Shown piece after piece: positions 23,965 to 34,470 of a stretch of DNA of 64,000 nt. This stretch comes from Cepaea nemoralis. Its lineage: Eukaryota > Mollusca > Gastropoda > Stylommatophora > Helicidae. Within the stretch, counting starts at the first letter, position 1. Every line of letters starts with the position of its first letter. The notes under the pieces are model-generated. The model searched no databases. It was given only the letters and a program-made list of their open reading frames with translations, and was not told the origin of the DNA. The translations under genes were made by a program, and so were the position numbers. The stretch covers positions 163,501-227,500 of the forward strand of contig JACEFZ010018122.1 of assembly GCA_014155875.1 (NCBI GenBank), in the 5' to 3' direction.

Positions 23965-24340
23965 AGAATGGCTCCATCCATCCATCATGTGCCATGCCGG
24001 TAAGCGTGGGCGGTCATGTTCTGCCATCTCACTCGATCACCAGAGTCGTGGATCAGCTCCGTGTTTCTGTCTCGACCATGCCACAAGGCCAAGCCATCCA
24101 AGTACTTGCTTCTAGGTCTTCCCCTTGGTCTGTTCCCCTCGATCTTACCAGTTGTCACCAAGTTCACCAAATCATTTCTTCTCATAACATGCCCAAAAAA
24201 TTGTGACTGTCTACGTCTAATGTCTCTAATCAGTTTACGATCTTCATTTGTTTCTTGAAGGAATTGTTCATTGGTCTTTCTGGCTGATCATGGTATTCTT
24301 TGCATTTTCCTCAGAAACCACATTTCTTCAGTCATCAGAT
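23965..24340 (-). pseudogene. RTE-like LINE 3' end, family B (longest minus copy)
   Basis: Minus-strand reading gives EEMWFLRKMQRIP, then ETNEDRKLIRDIRRRQSQFF, MRRNDLVNLVTTGKIEGN, RPRGRPRSKYLDGLALWHG and TELIHDSGDRVRWQNMTAHAYRHGT-stop, followed by a (GGAT)n tail at 23968-23980. This is the C-terminal end of a non-LTR reverse transcriptase. One frame shift lies between FFGHV and MRRN. It has a close relative at 31668-31978. Confidence 0.85.
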
Positions 24341-24404
24341 GTAAAGAATGGCTATAACTTTGTAATGAACACAACAATATTGCGCAAGAGTTCTACTCAA
24401 CAAT

Positions 24405-24735
24405 AGCACCAATGCTATTAAATGATACATTAAATATAATATCACTGGTGATATATATCAGAAGATGCATTGGATAAGCCACATAGCATAGATAGTATTA
24501 AATTATACAGTAGATAAACCATATAACATGGATACTAATAAATGAGACATTTTATAAACCATATAACATTGATGCTAATAAATGAAACACTGAATAAACC
24601 ATATATCATTAATAATATTAAATTACACATTGGATAATCCATATAACATTGCTGTTGTCAATTAATACATTGGATAAACCATATACTATGGATTCTATTA
24701 ATTCACATATTTTATACACCATATAGTATGTAATG
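24405..24735. repeat. AT-rich ~40-bp degenerate repeats
   Basis: About eight units with the phrase ataaaccatataacatgga, spaced about 40 bp. The right end is part of an inverted repeat. Confidence 0.8.
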
Positions 24736-24786
24736 TATGAAGTAAAGTTATATGACATAGAGAGAAGACAACCAGAATGAGTGTAT
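24686..24786. repeat. left arm of a 101-bp inverted repeat
   Basis: It is the reverse complement of 25021-25121 with only a handful of mismatches, from ctatggattctattaattc to ccagaatgagtgtat. The 234-bp spacer holds short direct repeats. Confidence 0.93.
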
Positions 24787-24889
24787 GACCCACACGTCTG
24801 GACAGTCTCTCAGATATCAATGTGGCGTATTTCTATGTCGGCTCTATCTAATCTGTCGTGCTGGTTGTTTTATTCAGATGCTCCACTAC

Positions 24890-25020
24890 ATCGCCCAGTT
24901 TGTAATGGTGGACACGTGGTGGATATTACGTCGCCCAGTGTGTATTAGTGGATATTACCAGGTCCAGTGTGTATTGGTGGAAATTACCTCACCCAGTATG
25001 TATTGGTGGACACGTGGTGG
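24890..25020. repeat. short direct repeats in the hairpin spacer
   Basis: Recurrent gtgtattggtggacacgtgg and ggatattac(c/g)tcgcccag phrases spaced about 30-60 bp. The same phrase reappears at 28500-28545, on the far side of the LINE, so the LINE probably interrupted this array. Confidence 0.75.
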
Positions 25021-25121
25021 ATACACTCATTCTGGTTGTCTTCTCTCTATGTCACACAACTTTACTTTATGCATTACATACTATATGGTTTATAAAATAT
25101 GTGAATTAATAGAATCCATAG
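25021..25121. repeat. right arm of a 101-bp inverted repeat
   Basis: Reverse complement of 24686-24786. It ends where the LINE-related sequence begins. Confidence 0.93.
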
Positions 25122-25144
25122 TGGATATTGTGTGTCAGGTCTTT

Positions 25145-28100
25145 GTCAGATATGACTGTGCTACCGTATGACAGTAGACGGTACTACCTGCTTTCTGTCA
25201 GCGCCGAATGTTGGGCGGCGCTTACCAAACCCGACACCCCACATTGTGCCAACGGCTTCGGACGGAAGAACGCAATTGGGAGGATACTAGCCTTATCCTG
25301 GTGCGAGGAAATGCAACCCAAAGACAAAATAAGTCATGGCAGGGCAGACCAGGCCCTAAGCCTTGGTTGGCAGCTGGTCTAGGATCGAAGCTCCGACAGG
25401 CGGACAGTTAGAGCATTGCTTTGCTGATCCGGCAGCTTCTGCAGCTTGTCTTGTTCCAGATTATAGGTGTTAACTTTCCTCTGGAGTGAACTAGGCAGGC
25501 CGAGAGAGGGATCATGCTGCATGGGCAACACATGGTTTCTTTATTTTAGCCCAGGCTTTGTGCTATGGAGAGGCAATAACTCCATCCCTGGTCTTAACCT
25601 CTTGTGGATTTGCCACCATTCTCACTGCATATGCACCGACACTCGCTTCCTCTGATGATGTGAAGGATACGTTCTATGAGCAGCTAGACTCTGCGATCAA
25701 GGCAGTTCCAAAATCCAACTACATTTATATGCTCGGTGATTTCAATGCTCGTGTGGGCAAGGACTCGAGTTCATGGCCAGTGTGCCTTGGAAAATACAAC
25801 ATCGGTCGCATGAATGATAATGGGCAAAGGCTTCTGGAGCATTGCACTAGAAATGACCTATGCATTACAAACTCCTTTTTTAAAACAAAAGAGATGCATA
25901 AGGTCACATGGAAACATCCAAGATCCAGCCATTGGCATCAGCTGGACTTCATTATCACACGGAGACAACATCTGAACCATACATCATTAACTAGAAGTTG
26001 CCACAGTGCTGACTGTGATACAGATCATTCTTTGGTTGTTGCAAGGGTTAGACTGAGACCAAAGAGAATCTACACAGCTAAACACAAGTCTAGCCCCATG
26101 ATTAATATTACTAACACTCACGATCCTGGAAAGTGCTTTGAATTTCAACAGCAACTTGAAGCCGCTTTCAATGATACATCAGAAACCTGTATAGTAAATG
26201 ATAAATGGAGTAAACTTAAGGAAACTATTTATAAAACAGCGGTAGGGGTTTACGGCACTGTGGATCATAAGAGGCAGGACTGGTTTGCGGCAAACAGCCA
26301 GATACTGCAGCCCTTGATTGATAAAAAGAAGATAGCTCTCTTAAGAAACAAGGAAAGACCAATGCGTAACACTCTGAGTGAGCTGAAGCAAGCGAGGAAG
26401 GATGTACAAAAGGCTGCCAGGCAGTGTGCGAATGACTATTGGATCAAGTTATGTGAGTCCATTCAAATCGCAAGTGATAAGGGAAACATCAGAAGCATGT
26501 ATGAAGGGATAAAGAAAGCCTGTGGTCCAATGATCAAAAGAAGTGCACCGCTGAAAACCTTGACTGGTGAAATCATCACTGATAAGAAACAGCAGATGGA
26601 TAGATGGGTCGAGCACTATGTAGAGCTTTACTCAAGTGAGACCAAGCTAGCGGATGATGCCCTCAACGCCATAGAGGCCCTGCCAACTCTTAACCACCTG
26701 GACACACTTCCCACTATAACAGAAGTTAAGTGTGCTATAAATGAGCTTGCATCTGGCAAGGCTCCAGGTAAGGATGGGATTCCAATAGAGGTAATCAGGA
26801 GTGGGCAAGACACACTCACTATACAGATCCACCAGCTAATAGAGCTATGCTGGCGAGAAGGACAAGTCCCACAGGATTTCAAAGATTCAAACATCATAAC
26901 GCTGTACAAGAACAAGGGAGATCGGAGCGACTGTAACAACTATAGGGGTATCTCACTCCCGTGTATTGTTGGGAAAGTATTTGCCAGAATTGTCCTGCGC
27001 AGACTTCAAGTCCTGGGAGATCAAGTCTACCCTGAATCACAGTGCGGCTTCCGTCAGAACCGGTCTACCATTGATATGATATTCTTATTGCGACAGATGC
27101 AAGAAAAATGCCGGGAACAAAATCAGCCATTGTTTATTGCCTTCATCGACCTCACAAAGGCGTTCGATTTGGTCAGTCGTGAGGGTCTGTTCAAAGCACT
27201 AAAGAAGATTGGCTGACCACCAACTCTTTTGTCCATTGTGGAATCGTTCCACACAGGCATGAAGGGTATAATCAAGTTTGATGGCTCAACTTCAGAAGAG
27301 TTTGAAATCAAGAGTGGAGTTAAGCAAGGTTGTGTACTATCTCCCACCTTCTTTGGGATATACTTTTCACTTCTACTGAAATATGCCTTTCGTGATCAGG
27401 ATGACGGTATATACATTCACTCACGCTCAGATGGTGGCCTCTATAATGCTCAGAGATTGAAGGCCAAGACCAAAATTAGCAAGGTACTAATCAGAGAGTT
27501 GCTTTTTGCAGATGATGCTGCGATTACGACCCACTCTGAGGAAGAATTACAACAGCTACTATCTGCATTCTCCAATGCTTGTTCTGAATTTGGTTTAACA
27601 ATTAACAAAAAGAAGACACAGATTATGTCACAAGGTGCACATGGTGTACCATCAATCTTTATTGACGATGCCGAACTGGAGATAGTAGACCATTTTACAT
27701 ATCTAGGATCAGAGGTAAATAGCAAATTATCCCTCGATCAGGAAATCAACATCAGGATTGGCAAGGCAGCAACAACAATGAACATGTTAGCAAAAAGAGT
27801 CTGGGAGAACAGGAAGCTTACTGCCAAAACAAAAGTCCTCGTCTACTAAGCCTGTGTCCTTAGTACTCTTCTTTATGGCAGTGAAACTTGGACAACTTAC
27901 TCACGCCAAGAGAAACGTTTAAACAGCTTTCATATGCGGTGTCTGCGAAGAATACTTGGTATTAAGTGGCAAGACAAAATCACAAATACTGAAGTATTGG
28001 AAAGATCAGGTTGTGTGACGGTGTATTCCATGCTCAGTCTTCGTAGACTTAGATGGATAGGACACGTTAGGAGGATGGATGATGGTAGAATACCAAAGGA

Positions 28101-28499
28101 CATCTTTTTTGGTGAATTACAGACGGGTAGGAGATCTCAGGGTCGGCCTCTACTACGATACAAAGATGTGTGTAAGCGGGACATGATTGATACAGACATT
28201 GATAATGCACATTGGGAGCACGTCGCCGCTGAACGTGTTGCATGGAGGGCAACTATCAGAAATGGAATAAAGACAAAGGAGAAAATGATTGCAGATAAAG
28301 CACACACAGAGCGTGAGAGACGTAAGATGGTGCAAAATGGTGGAAATGACCATGTTTTCACATGCACCTACTGTGGGCAACCATTTGCAGCAAGAATTGG
28401 CCTTATCAGCCACACTCGCCACCGCCATGGATAGTAGTTATTAAGCCTTTTTGAAGCACAATGTACCAAACTATCGTCTGTCAAGACGGAAAGGTGCCA
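25145..28499 (+). mobile_element. APE-type LINE with C-terminal zinc finger, nearly intact from mid-endonuclease on
   Basis: A leader (about 25180-25560) is followed by a 2.9-kb EN-RT frame and a short 3' end with a small hairpin (CGTCT-GTCA-AGACG, 28475-28488) ending aaggtgcca. The leader recurs at 31512-31584 and 32074-32400, so it belongs to the element. Flanking gtggatatt at 25121-25129 and 28503-28511 could be a target duplication but is also part of the local repeats. The start of the endonuclease (TWNVRTL and the E-R-W region) is missing. Confidence 0.85.
25558..28434 (+). pseudogene. endonuclease-reverse transcriptase ORF of the LINE (two nonsense codons)
   Basis: One continuous frame of about 958 codons is interrupted only by TGA at 27214 and TAA at 27847. 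The endonuclease part has AYAPT, the GDFNARVG motif (residues about 60-67), TWKHPRSSHWHQLDFI and the catalytic TDHSLV. RT follows with SGKAPGKDGIP, NYRGISLPCIVGKVFARI, ESQCGFRQNRST, AFIDLTKAFD, SGVKQGCVLSP, the catalytic LLFADDAA and FTYLGSE. After the second stop come STLLYGSETW, RRLRWIGHVRRMDD, RSQGRPLLRYKDVCKRD and a CTYCGQPFAARIGLISHTRHRH finger. The product would nick DNA and reverse-transcribe its RNA at the target. Absence of frameshifts points to a recent insertion. Endonuclease N-terminal residues upstream of AYAPT are lost. Clade assignment (RTE/Jockey-like) needs phylogeny. Confidence 0.9.
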
Positions 28500-28689
28500 A
28501 TGGTGGATATTACCTCGTCCAATTTGTATTGGTCGAAATGTGGGGATGATTAATGATTCTGATTCTGAACGTTGTTGAGTCTTTGTTTCATCAATTGTCA
28601 TTATCAGAGCCGACAAGCAGAGCGAGATAACTTTTGACAAATGCACAATGTGATAGTAACAGCATATTGACTTGTTGCATTGTTTCACT

Positions 28690-30550
28690 GTCATTATCAC
28701 CATCGCATCTCACCATAATATCTCACCATTGCATGTCACAATCACACATCACCATCACACCTCAACATAAGCCATTACCAGTAAACACCACCATCACATT
28801 TCACCGCCACATGCCATCATCATATCTCCCCATCACAATGCACCATTACATGTCACTATCATATCTCCCCATTACAATGCACCATCACTTGTAACTATCA
28901 TATATTCCCCATCACAATGCACCATCACATGTCACTTTCATATCTCACCATCACATGTCACTATCATATCTCTCCATCACATGTCACTATCATATCTCCC
29001 CATCACATGTCACTATCATATCTACCCATCACATGTCACTATCATATCTCCCCATCACATGTCACTATCATATATTCCCCATCACAATGCACCATCACAT
29101 GTCACTATCATATCTCCCCATCACATGTCACTATCATATCTCCCCATCACATGTCACTATCATATCTCCCCATCACATGTCACAATCATATCTCCCCATC
29201 ACATGTCACTAACATATCTCCCCATCACATGTCACTATCATATCTCCCCATCACATGTCACTAACATATCTCCCCATCACATGTCACAATCATATCTCCC
29301 CATCACATGTCACTATCATATCTCCCCATCACATGTCACTGACATATCTCCATATCACATGTCACTATCATATCTCCCCATCAAATTTCACTAACATATC
29401 TCCCCATCACATGTCACAATCATATCTCCCCATCACATGTCACTATCATATATCCCCATCACATGTCACTATCATATCTCCCCATCACATGTCACTATCA
29501 TATCTCTCCATCACAATGCACCATCACATGTCACTAACATATCTCCCCATCACATGTCACTATCATATCTCCCCATCACAATGCACCATCACATGTCACT
29601 AACATATCTCCCCATCACATGTCACTATCATATCTCCCCATCACGTGTCACTATCATATCTCCCCATCACATGTCACTATCATATTTCCCCATCACATGT
29701 CACTATCATATCTCCCCATCACATGTCACTATCATATCTCCCCATCACATGTCACTATCATATCTCCCCATCACATGCCTATATCATATCTCCCCATCAC
29801 ATGTCACTATCATATCTCCCCATCACAATGCACCATCACATGTCACTATCATATTTCCCCATCACAATACACCATCACATGTCACTATCATATCTCCCCT
29901 TCACAATGCACCATCACATGTCACAATCATATCTCCCCATCACATGTCACTAACATATCTCCCCATCACATGTCACTATCATATCTCCCCATCACAATAC
30001 ACCATCTCATGTAACTAACATATCTCCCCATCACGTGTCACTATCATATCTCCCCATCACATGTCACTATCATATCTCCCCATCACATGTCACTATCATA
30101 TCTCCCCATCACAATGCACCATCACATGTCACTATCATATCTCCCCATCACAATGCACCATCACATGTCACTATCATATCTCCCCATCACAATGCACCAT
30201 CACATGTCACTATCATATCTCCCCATCACAATGCACCATCACATGTCACTATCATATCTCCCCATCACAATGCACCATCACATGTCACTATCATATCTCC
30301 CCATCACAATGCACCATCACATGTCACTATCATATCTCCCCTTCACAATGCACCATCACATGGCACTAACATATCTCCCCATCACATGTCACTATCATAT
30401 CTCCCCATCACAATACACCATCACATGTCACTAACATATCTCCCCATCACATGTCACTATCATATCTCCCCATCACATGTCACTAACATATCTCCCCATC
30501 ACATGTCACTATCATATCTCCCCATCACAATACATCATCACATGTCACTT
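28690..30550. repeat. 26-bp satellite with a 39-bp higher-order variant
   Basis: The basic unit is catcacatgtcactatcata plus tctccc (26 bp). From 30100 to 30360 a 39-bp unit, formed by adding catcacaatgcac, is repeated seven times almost perfectly. The same insertion is sprinkled earlier (for example 28893, 29085, 29513, 29577). The left edge (28690-28850) is decayed. All His/Ser/Ile-rich ORFs in this region are repeat read-through. Confidence 0.97.
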
Positions 30551-30614
30551 TCAACTGATGTTTTGATAATAACAACAGGCTGTCAGGAACAATGAAATTA
30601 ACAGTACTGTTATC

Positions 30615-30903
30615 TTGATCTGGACATTTGTAACCAGGCTAAGTGGCAAAGACGACTTATCACAAACTTCAGAAAGAAGCAAGTATTTTTGACATCATTA
30701 TGAGATGAAACATACAGGAACATGTCGTGACAACAGGAATGATTAGCGGAAAGATAGTTAGAGGAAGACAGCCTGAGAAATGTCATAACAGTTTTGTGTA
30801 ATGGCACGGAATGGAGTCAACACACGAATTGATCCATGCCGTCGGAGATCGTAATTTGTGGAGATGCATGATTTCCCACGCCAGCCGGCAATGTACTGGA
30901 TGA
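30615..30903 (+). pseudogene. diverged RTE-like LINE 3' end (third type)
   Basis: Reading with frameshifts gives AKWQRRLITNFRKKQ, then a VVTTGMISGKIVRGRQPEK segment, then ELIHAVGDRNLWRCMISHAS and RQCTG with a short gatgagtg end. This is the same architecture as families A and B but clearly diverged. It is 5'-truncated. Confidence 0.6.
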
Positions 30904-31023
30904 GTGTTAACAAAGTAGTCAGGCTGACATTATGGTACGTCTCTGGAGTGGGGCAAGGGCCAGCGGTTACACATTGTAGCAAAATGCCTTATGAAATTGG
31001 AGGGATTTGACTGTTTGTGATTC
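30904..31023. other. short unannotated gap
   Basis: Nothing recognised. Confidence 0.3.
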
Positions 31024-31203
31024 TTGGGCAAGTCTACGTTCAGTAGTATGGCATTGCTTTCTGAACCACAGGCGTAAATAACATTGTATAGAAACCAACG
31101 CAAGGCGGCCTACTGCCAAATCCCCCGCAGCTGTGTTTCGAACGCAGTATGCAGGATTACGAATCGCATTCGTAACCTCTTCGCCACGGAGATCTGGAGG
31201 CAG
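31024..31203 (-). mobile_element. tRNA-derived SINE (type I)
   Basis: Minus strand: head TCTCCGTGGCGAAGAGGTTA with A box, B box GCGTTCGAAACACAGC, and the body signature (plus strand cgttcagtagtatggcattg, ctttctgaac) at 31050-31075. The poly(A) tail is not visible. Confidence 0.75.
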
Positions 31204-31249
31204 TCACAACATTTACTTACTGTGTTTGATTGGCGTGGTAATTTTACTT

Positions 31250-31387
31250 TCATTACATTGTCATTGCTTTTTGAACGACCGACGCCTCACATCGTGAATA
31301 TCAACGCAAACCGACCGCGACTAATGTTGAACTCTGAGTCTCGATGTCTGCGAATTATCAAACAGCGGTTTAATACTCTCTAAGTCA
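31250..31387 (-). mobile_element. tRNA-derived SINE (type I), diverged
   Basis: Plus-strand cattgtcattgctttttgaacgaccg marks the signature. The head on the minus strand near 31380 (GAGAGTATTAAACCGCTG) is decayed. It follows directly on another SINE in the same orientation. Confidence 0.55.
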
Positions 31388-31496
31388 CATACGACGGTCA
31401 TTTGTGGGTATGTTTTTCTAATTAGCTGGGTGTGAATGCGACGTCCTGTAAAGGGTGTACAATAGGCTTTGATCCACAAATGAATGTTAAAAGCTT

Positions 31497-31584
31497 GTGT
31501 GCTTCAGGACAATAGACGGTACTACCTGATTTCTGTTAGGGATGAATGTTGGGCAGTGCTCACAAAACAAAACAACGAGCATTG
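31497..31584 (+). mobile_element. LINE leader-derived element, left part (interrupted)
   Basis: Matches the 5' leader of the 25145-28499 LINE: gacggtactacctgatttct at 31512 and gaatgttgggcagtgct. The match is broken at 31585 by the TA-flanked insertion and resumes at 32074. Confidence 0.75.
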
Positions 31585-31586
31585 TA

Positions 31587-32071
31587 CAGAGTGTATTATT
31601 AATAACTGTGCGGTGTTTGAAAATATTGCGGATCCAAGTTTTGTATTTACCTATTATGGACAGATAGAAAAACCAATGACCAAGTACTACAAGAGACAAA
31701 TGAAAATCGTAGATTGATTAGAGAAATTAGACGTAGACAGTCAAAATTTTTTGGACATGTTATGAGAAGAAATGGACTGGAGAACTTAGTGACAGCTGGC
31801 AAGATCGAGGGGAACAGACCAAGAGGAAGACCGAGAGGAAAATACCTGGATGGCTTGGCCACATGGCATGGACGAGACAGGAACACTGAGCTGATCCACG
31901 ACTCTGGTGATCGAGTGAAATGGCGAATCATGACCGCCCACGCTTTCCGGTATGGCACATGATTGATTGATTGATTATGTTGCATTGTGTTACATGAACT
32001 CCACGGTAGGTAAATACAAAACTTGGAACGGCAATATTTCCATAAATTGCAGTCATTAAAAATACATCCTA
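31587..32071. mobile_element. TA-flanked inverted-repeat element (MITE-like), carrying a LINE 3' end
   Basis: The two ends are imperfect inverted repeats of roughly 75 bp. Left, CAGAGTGTATTATTAATAAC with a conserved inner part AATATTGCGGATCCAAG and TTTTGTATTTACCTAT. Right, reverse complement TAGGATGTATTTTTAATGAC with AATATTGCCGTTCCAAG. TA sits at both borders (31585-31586, 32072-32073) and the host LINE sequence continues on each side. This fits a Tc1/mariner-type non-autonomous element. The middle is a family B LINE fragment. Confidence 0.75.
31668..31978 (+). pseudogene. RTE-like LINE 3' end, family B (inside the MITE)
   Basis: Plus-strand reading LQETNENRRLIREIRRRQSK, then FFGHVMRRNGLENLVTAGK, EGNRPRGRPRGKYLDGLA, ELIHDSGDRVKWRIMTAHAF and RYGT-stop, followed by a (GATT)n tail at 31963-31978. 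The frame is open throughout, the best copy of this terminus in the window. It was probably inserted into the MITE before or after the MITE moved. Confidence 0.88.
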
Positions 32072-32073
32072 TA

Positions 32074-32429
32074 CTAACGGCTTCGGGTGGAGAAGTGCAA
32101 TTGGGAGAGCACAAGCCATGCCGTAGAGCGAGGAAATACAACCCAAAGGCTAATTGTCATGGCGTGGCAGACAAGGCCGTAAGCTTTGGTCGACAACTGG
32201 TCTAGGTTGGAAGCTCGTCAGGCGGACAGTTAGAGTATTGCTTTGCTGATCCAACAGCTTCTGAAGCGTGTCTTGTTCCAAATGTATTGGCGCTATATTT
32301 TCTCTGGAGTTAAATTAGGCAGGCCGAGAGAAGGATCATGCTGCAAAGACAACACACGGTCTCTACATTCAGCCGAGGTTCTGTGCTATGTCAGGCATAA
32401 CTTCAGTCTGTCAAGACAGCAAGGTGCCA
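32074..32429 (+). mobile_element. LINE leader-derived element, right part with the LINE 3' hairpin
   Basis: Continues the leader match (taacggcttcgggtggagaa ... ttctgtgctatg). At about 32390-32404 it passes straight to the LINE 3' terminus: stem-loop AGTCTGTCAAGACA (32405-32418) and aaggtgcca. Thus 5' leader and 3' hairpin are joined with the whole EN-RT region absent. Without the MITE the element would be about 450 bp. Confidence 0.75.
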
Positions 32430-32667
32430 GTCAGTCGATTCTGGTGAACAAACATTTGGATCTCGCCGTGCACTACGAAATTCATGCACTGTGCTGAAAC
32501 TCACTGTGTGTAGTATATGGAATGAGAATGGATCACTCATGGAGATATATGTAAGAAGTGAACGTAATCTCTAACCAAATGCAGGATAAACAAACGCCAT
32601 TTCTAGACTACAATATAAAATGTCGCATGCCATGTACAGAACGTTACCATCAACCCCCGCTTGAATT
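32430..32667. other. unannotated stretch
   Basis: Nothing recognised. Confidence 0.3.
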
Positions 32668-32830
32668 ACTAGACCAGTTTTACGTTCTGCAGTTTGCCAT
32701 TGATTTCTGAACGAGAAGTGAACAGTTAAATCTAACTTAATGTCGATGTAGGGATTAAACCTCGTAAACCACTATAACGCATCGGTAGTGTAAAAGCGAA
32801 CGCTTAAAGTTTTCGGCAACGCGAAATCTA
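32668..32830 (-). mobile_element. tRNA-derived SINE (type I), diverged
   Basis: Plus-strand ttacgttctgcagtttgcca and ttgatttctgaacgag identify the body. The minus-strand head lies near 32820 with a decayed B box (GAGGTTTAATCCC). Confidence 0.6.
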
Positions 32831-33394
32831 TTTCTAGACTTGTAACTTGCTTCATTATATCCAACTCTATATCACAGGCGTCAACAGAATGTGTAGTTTA
32901 AGAACCGCTGTCTGGGATATTTCAAGTCCAAGAATCTATAATCTGTTTAGAGTGGGTCCACGTGAGATAGCAGGATGTTTACAGACTTCACTTCCTGGAT
33001 TTGTCTGATTCCAGCGCCATCTGAATCGCATGTCAACTGTCATTTAACAGACACAGACTCAGGCGGAGTGTCTGTCCGCCTCAGGGGGTAGAACTCGACA
33101 TCTCAGGTCTAATATATCTAGGTGAGAGTAAGGAAACTTGGTATAGTTTTAACTTTAGAAAGTAAAATATTTAAACGGCAGACGAAGGGTATGGATTAAA
33201 CTGAAGTTTTTTTCCAGCCTGAGAGATATATCCCCAAGTATTGACCGACATATATAAATATATGAGACACGTGACAGAGTGAATGTACTTCTGTCGTTAC
33301 TTTAATATCCCCAGGGTTTATGCGGCAACTGATTAGTTTAACTTGATATCCGAGGGATCGTCTATACATGTGGTTCTTACACTCGTTCTGGAAC
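32831..33394. other. unannotated stretch
   Basis: No gene or element recognised. Confidence 0.4.
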
Positions 33395-33645
33395 AGTCTC
33401 CGTGGTGAGTTGGTTACGCTCTCTGCCTTGCGCTCCGAAGATTGTTGGTTCGATTCCAGCTTACGTCGTTATGTTCACAAGTGCAGTTCTCTCTGACACT
33501 CCTGGGGGTCGTCGCTGGAGCTACTGAGTTCGTGCTTTGTGCGACGCTTTCGACAGGTCGCCTGTGGAAAGAGACAGAGCCATATGGGATAAAACTCGGT
33601 GTAATTAAGTCAATCCACTTGCATTTTAAACCCTTTATTTAACAA
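33395..33645 (+). mobile_element. tRNA-derived SINE (type III)
   Basis: Clear tRNA-like head at 33397-33466: CCGTGGTGAGTTGGTTACGC (A box), an anticodon-arm-like TTGCGCT loop and GGTTCGATTCCAGC (B box). The body is unlike type I. A Pol III origin is implied; the 3' end is not certain. Confidence 0.75.
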
Positions 33646-34092
33646 ACAAAATGAGTGCAATGTGCAGACGTTTTATCACATTTTCGTTTTCACCCTTGTC
33701 ACAAAAGTCTAGACGTCTGACCAAACTACCACATATCAATGTACCACCCTTTTCGTATTTGTAAATATCTTCTCATTAAACAGGATCCACGTTAGTTAGC
33801 GTAGTCACTATTACGCCAGCCTATCGTGCCGGTAGACATCTGTTCGGATCTCCGTCGAAACGGGAATTTAAAAAGAAAGAAAAAAAGAAACCAATTAATC
33901 AAATTTAACTAAATTCTCCGCATGCGATAACATCTGATTGGACAACTATAACAGTATCCTTTATTTATCCCTGCAGCTCCAGGGTCCTGGGCTGTTTCTA
34001 GCATGTTCCTGTACCATCATCATCGGACACTGTTGCCTTCAAGGGAGGTTTATTTGACGCCTTCGTGCCCGATGGGTGACTGGATAGTGGGG
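33646..34092. other. unannotated stretch
   Basis: Nothing recognised. Confidence 0.35.
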
Positions 34093-34470
34093 GATGAGTG
34101 GTCTCGATGTATGGTGTCCCCCTCGAGTGCTGGCGGTTCCGGGTTCAGGCCCCGGTGAGGACCGGGATTTATTTAAAAAATCCACCTGGACTTCCAGTAA
34201 TAAAATTTCCCCTGGTCTCTGGGTAGTGAGATCGGACGCCCGTATGTATTGTTGCGCACATAAAAAATCCCTTGGCAGTTGGAAATCGAAAAAGATTAGC
34301 CTAACGGCGCAGCCCGGGCAAAATTTCGAGTTAAAAAAATCTACCCAAAGTATTTCAGGATCCTCGCCGATGCAACGGAGTTCGTGCATTGAGCTGACTT
34401 TCTCCAGACTGAGGTTTGAGTTAGGAGGAAAACGGAGCACTTATGGGTTAAACCGTGTGCCGTGATGTTG
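34093..34470 (+). mobile_element. tRNA-derived SINE (type IV)
   Basis: The head has ATGAGTGGTCTCGATGTATGG (A-box region) and CCGGGTTCAGGCCCCGG (B box) at 34137-34155. The body includes a central phrase gcgcacataaaaaatccctt and ggcagttggaaatcg, reminiscent of the conserved central domains of molluscan SINEs. Length is about 375 bp. No clear target duplication was seen. Confidence 0.65.

Noticed and set aside
28690..30550. CRISPR array
   Set aside because: Units are contiguous with no unique spacers, and the context is metazoan.
28834..30595. Series of His/Ser-rich ORFs (HYHISPSHVTIISPHHMSLSYLPIT)
   Set aside because: Read-through of the 26/39-bp satellite in all plus frames.
33397..33466. 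A functional tRNA gene
   Set aside because: A and B boxes are good but no paired acceptor stem closes it, and a SINE-like body follows.
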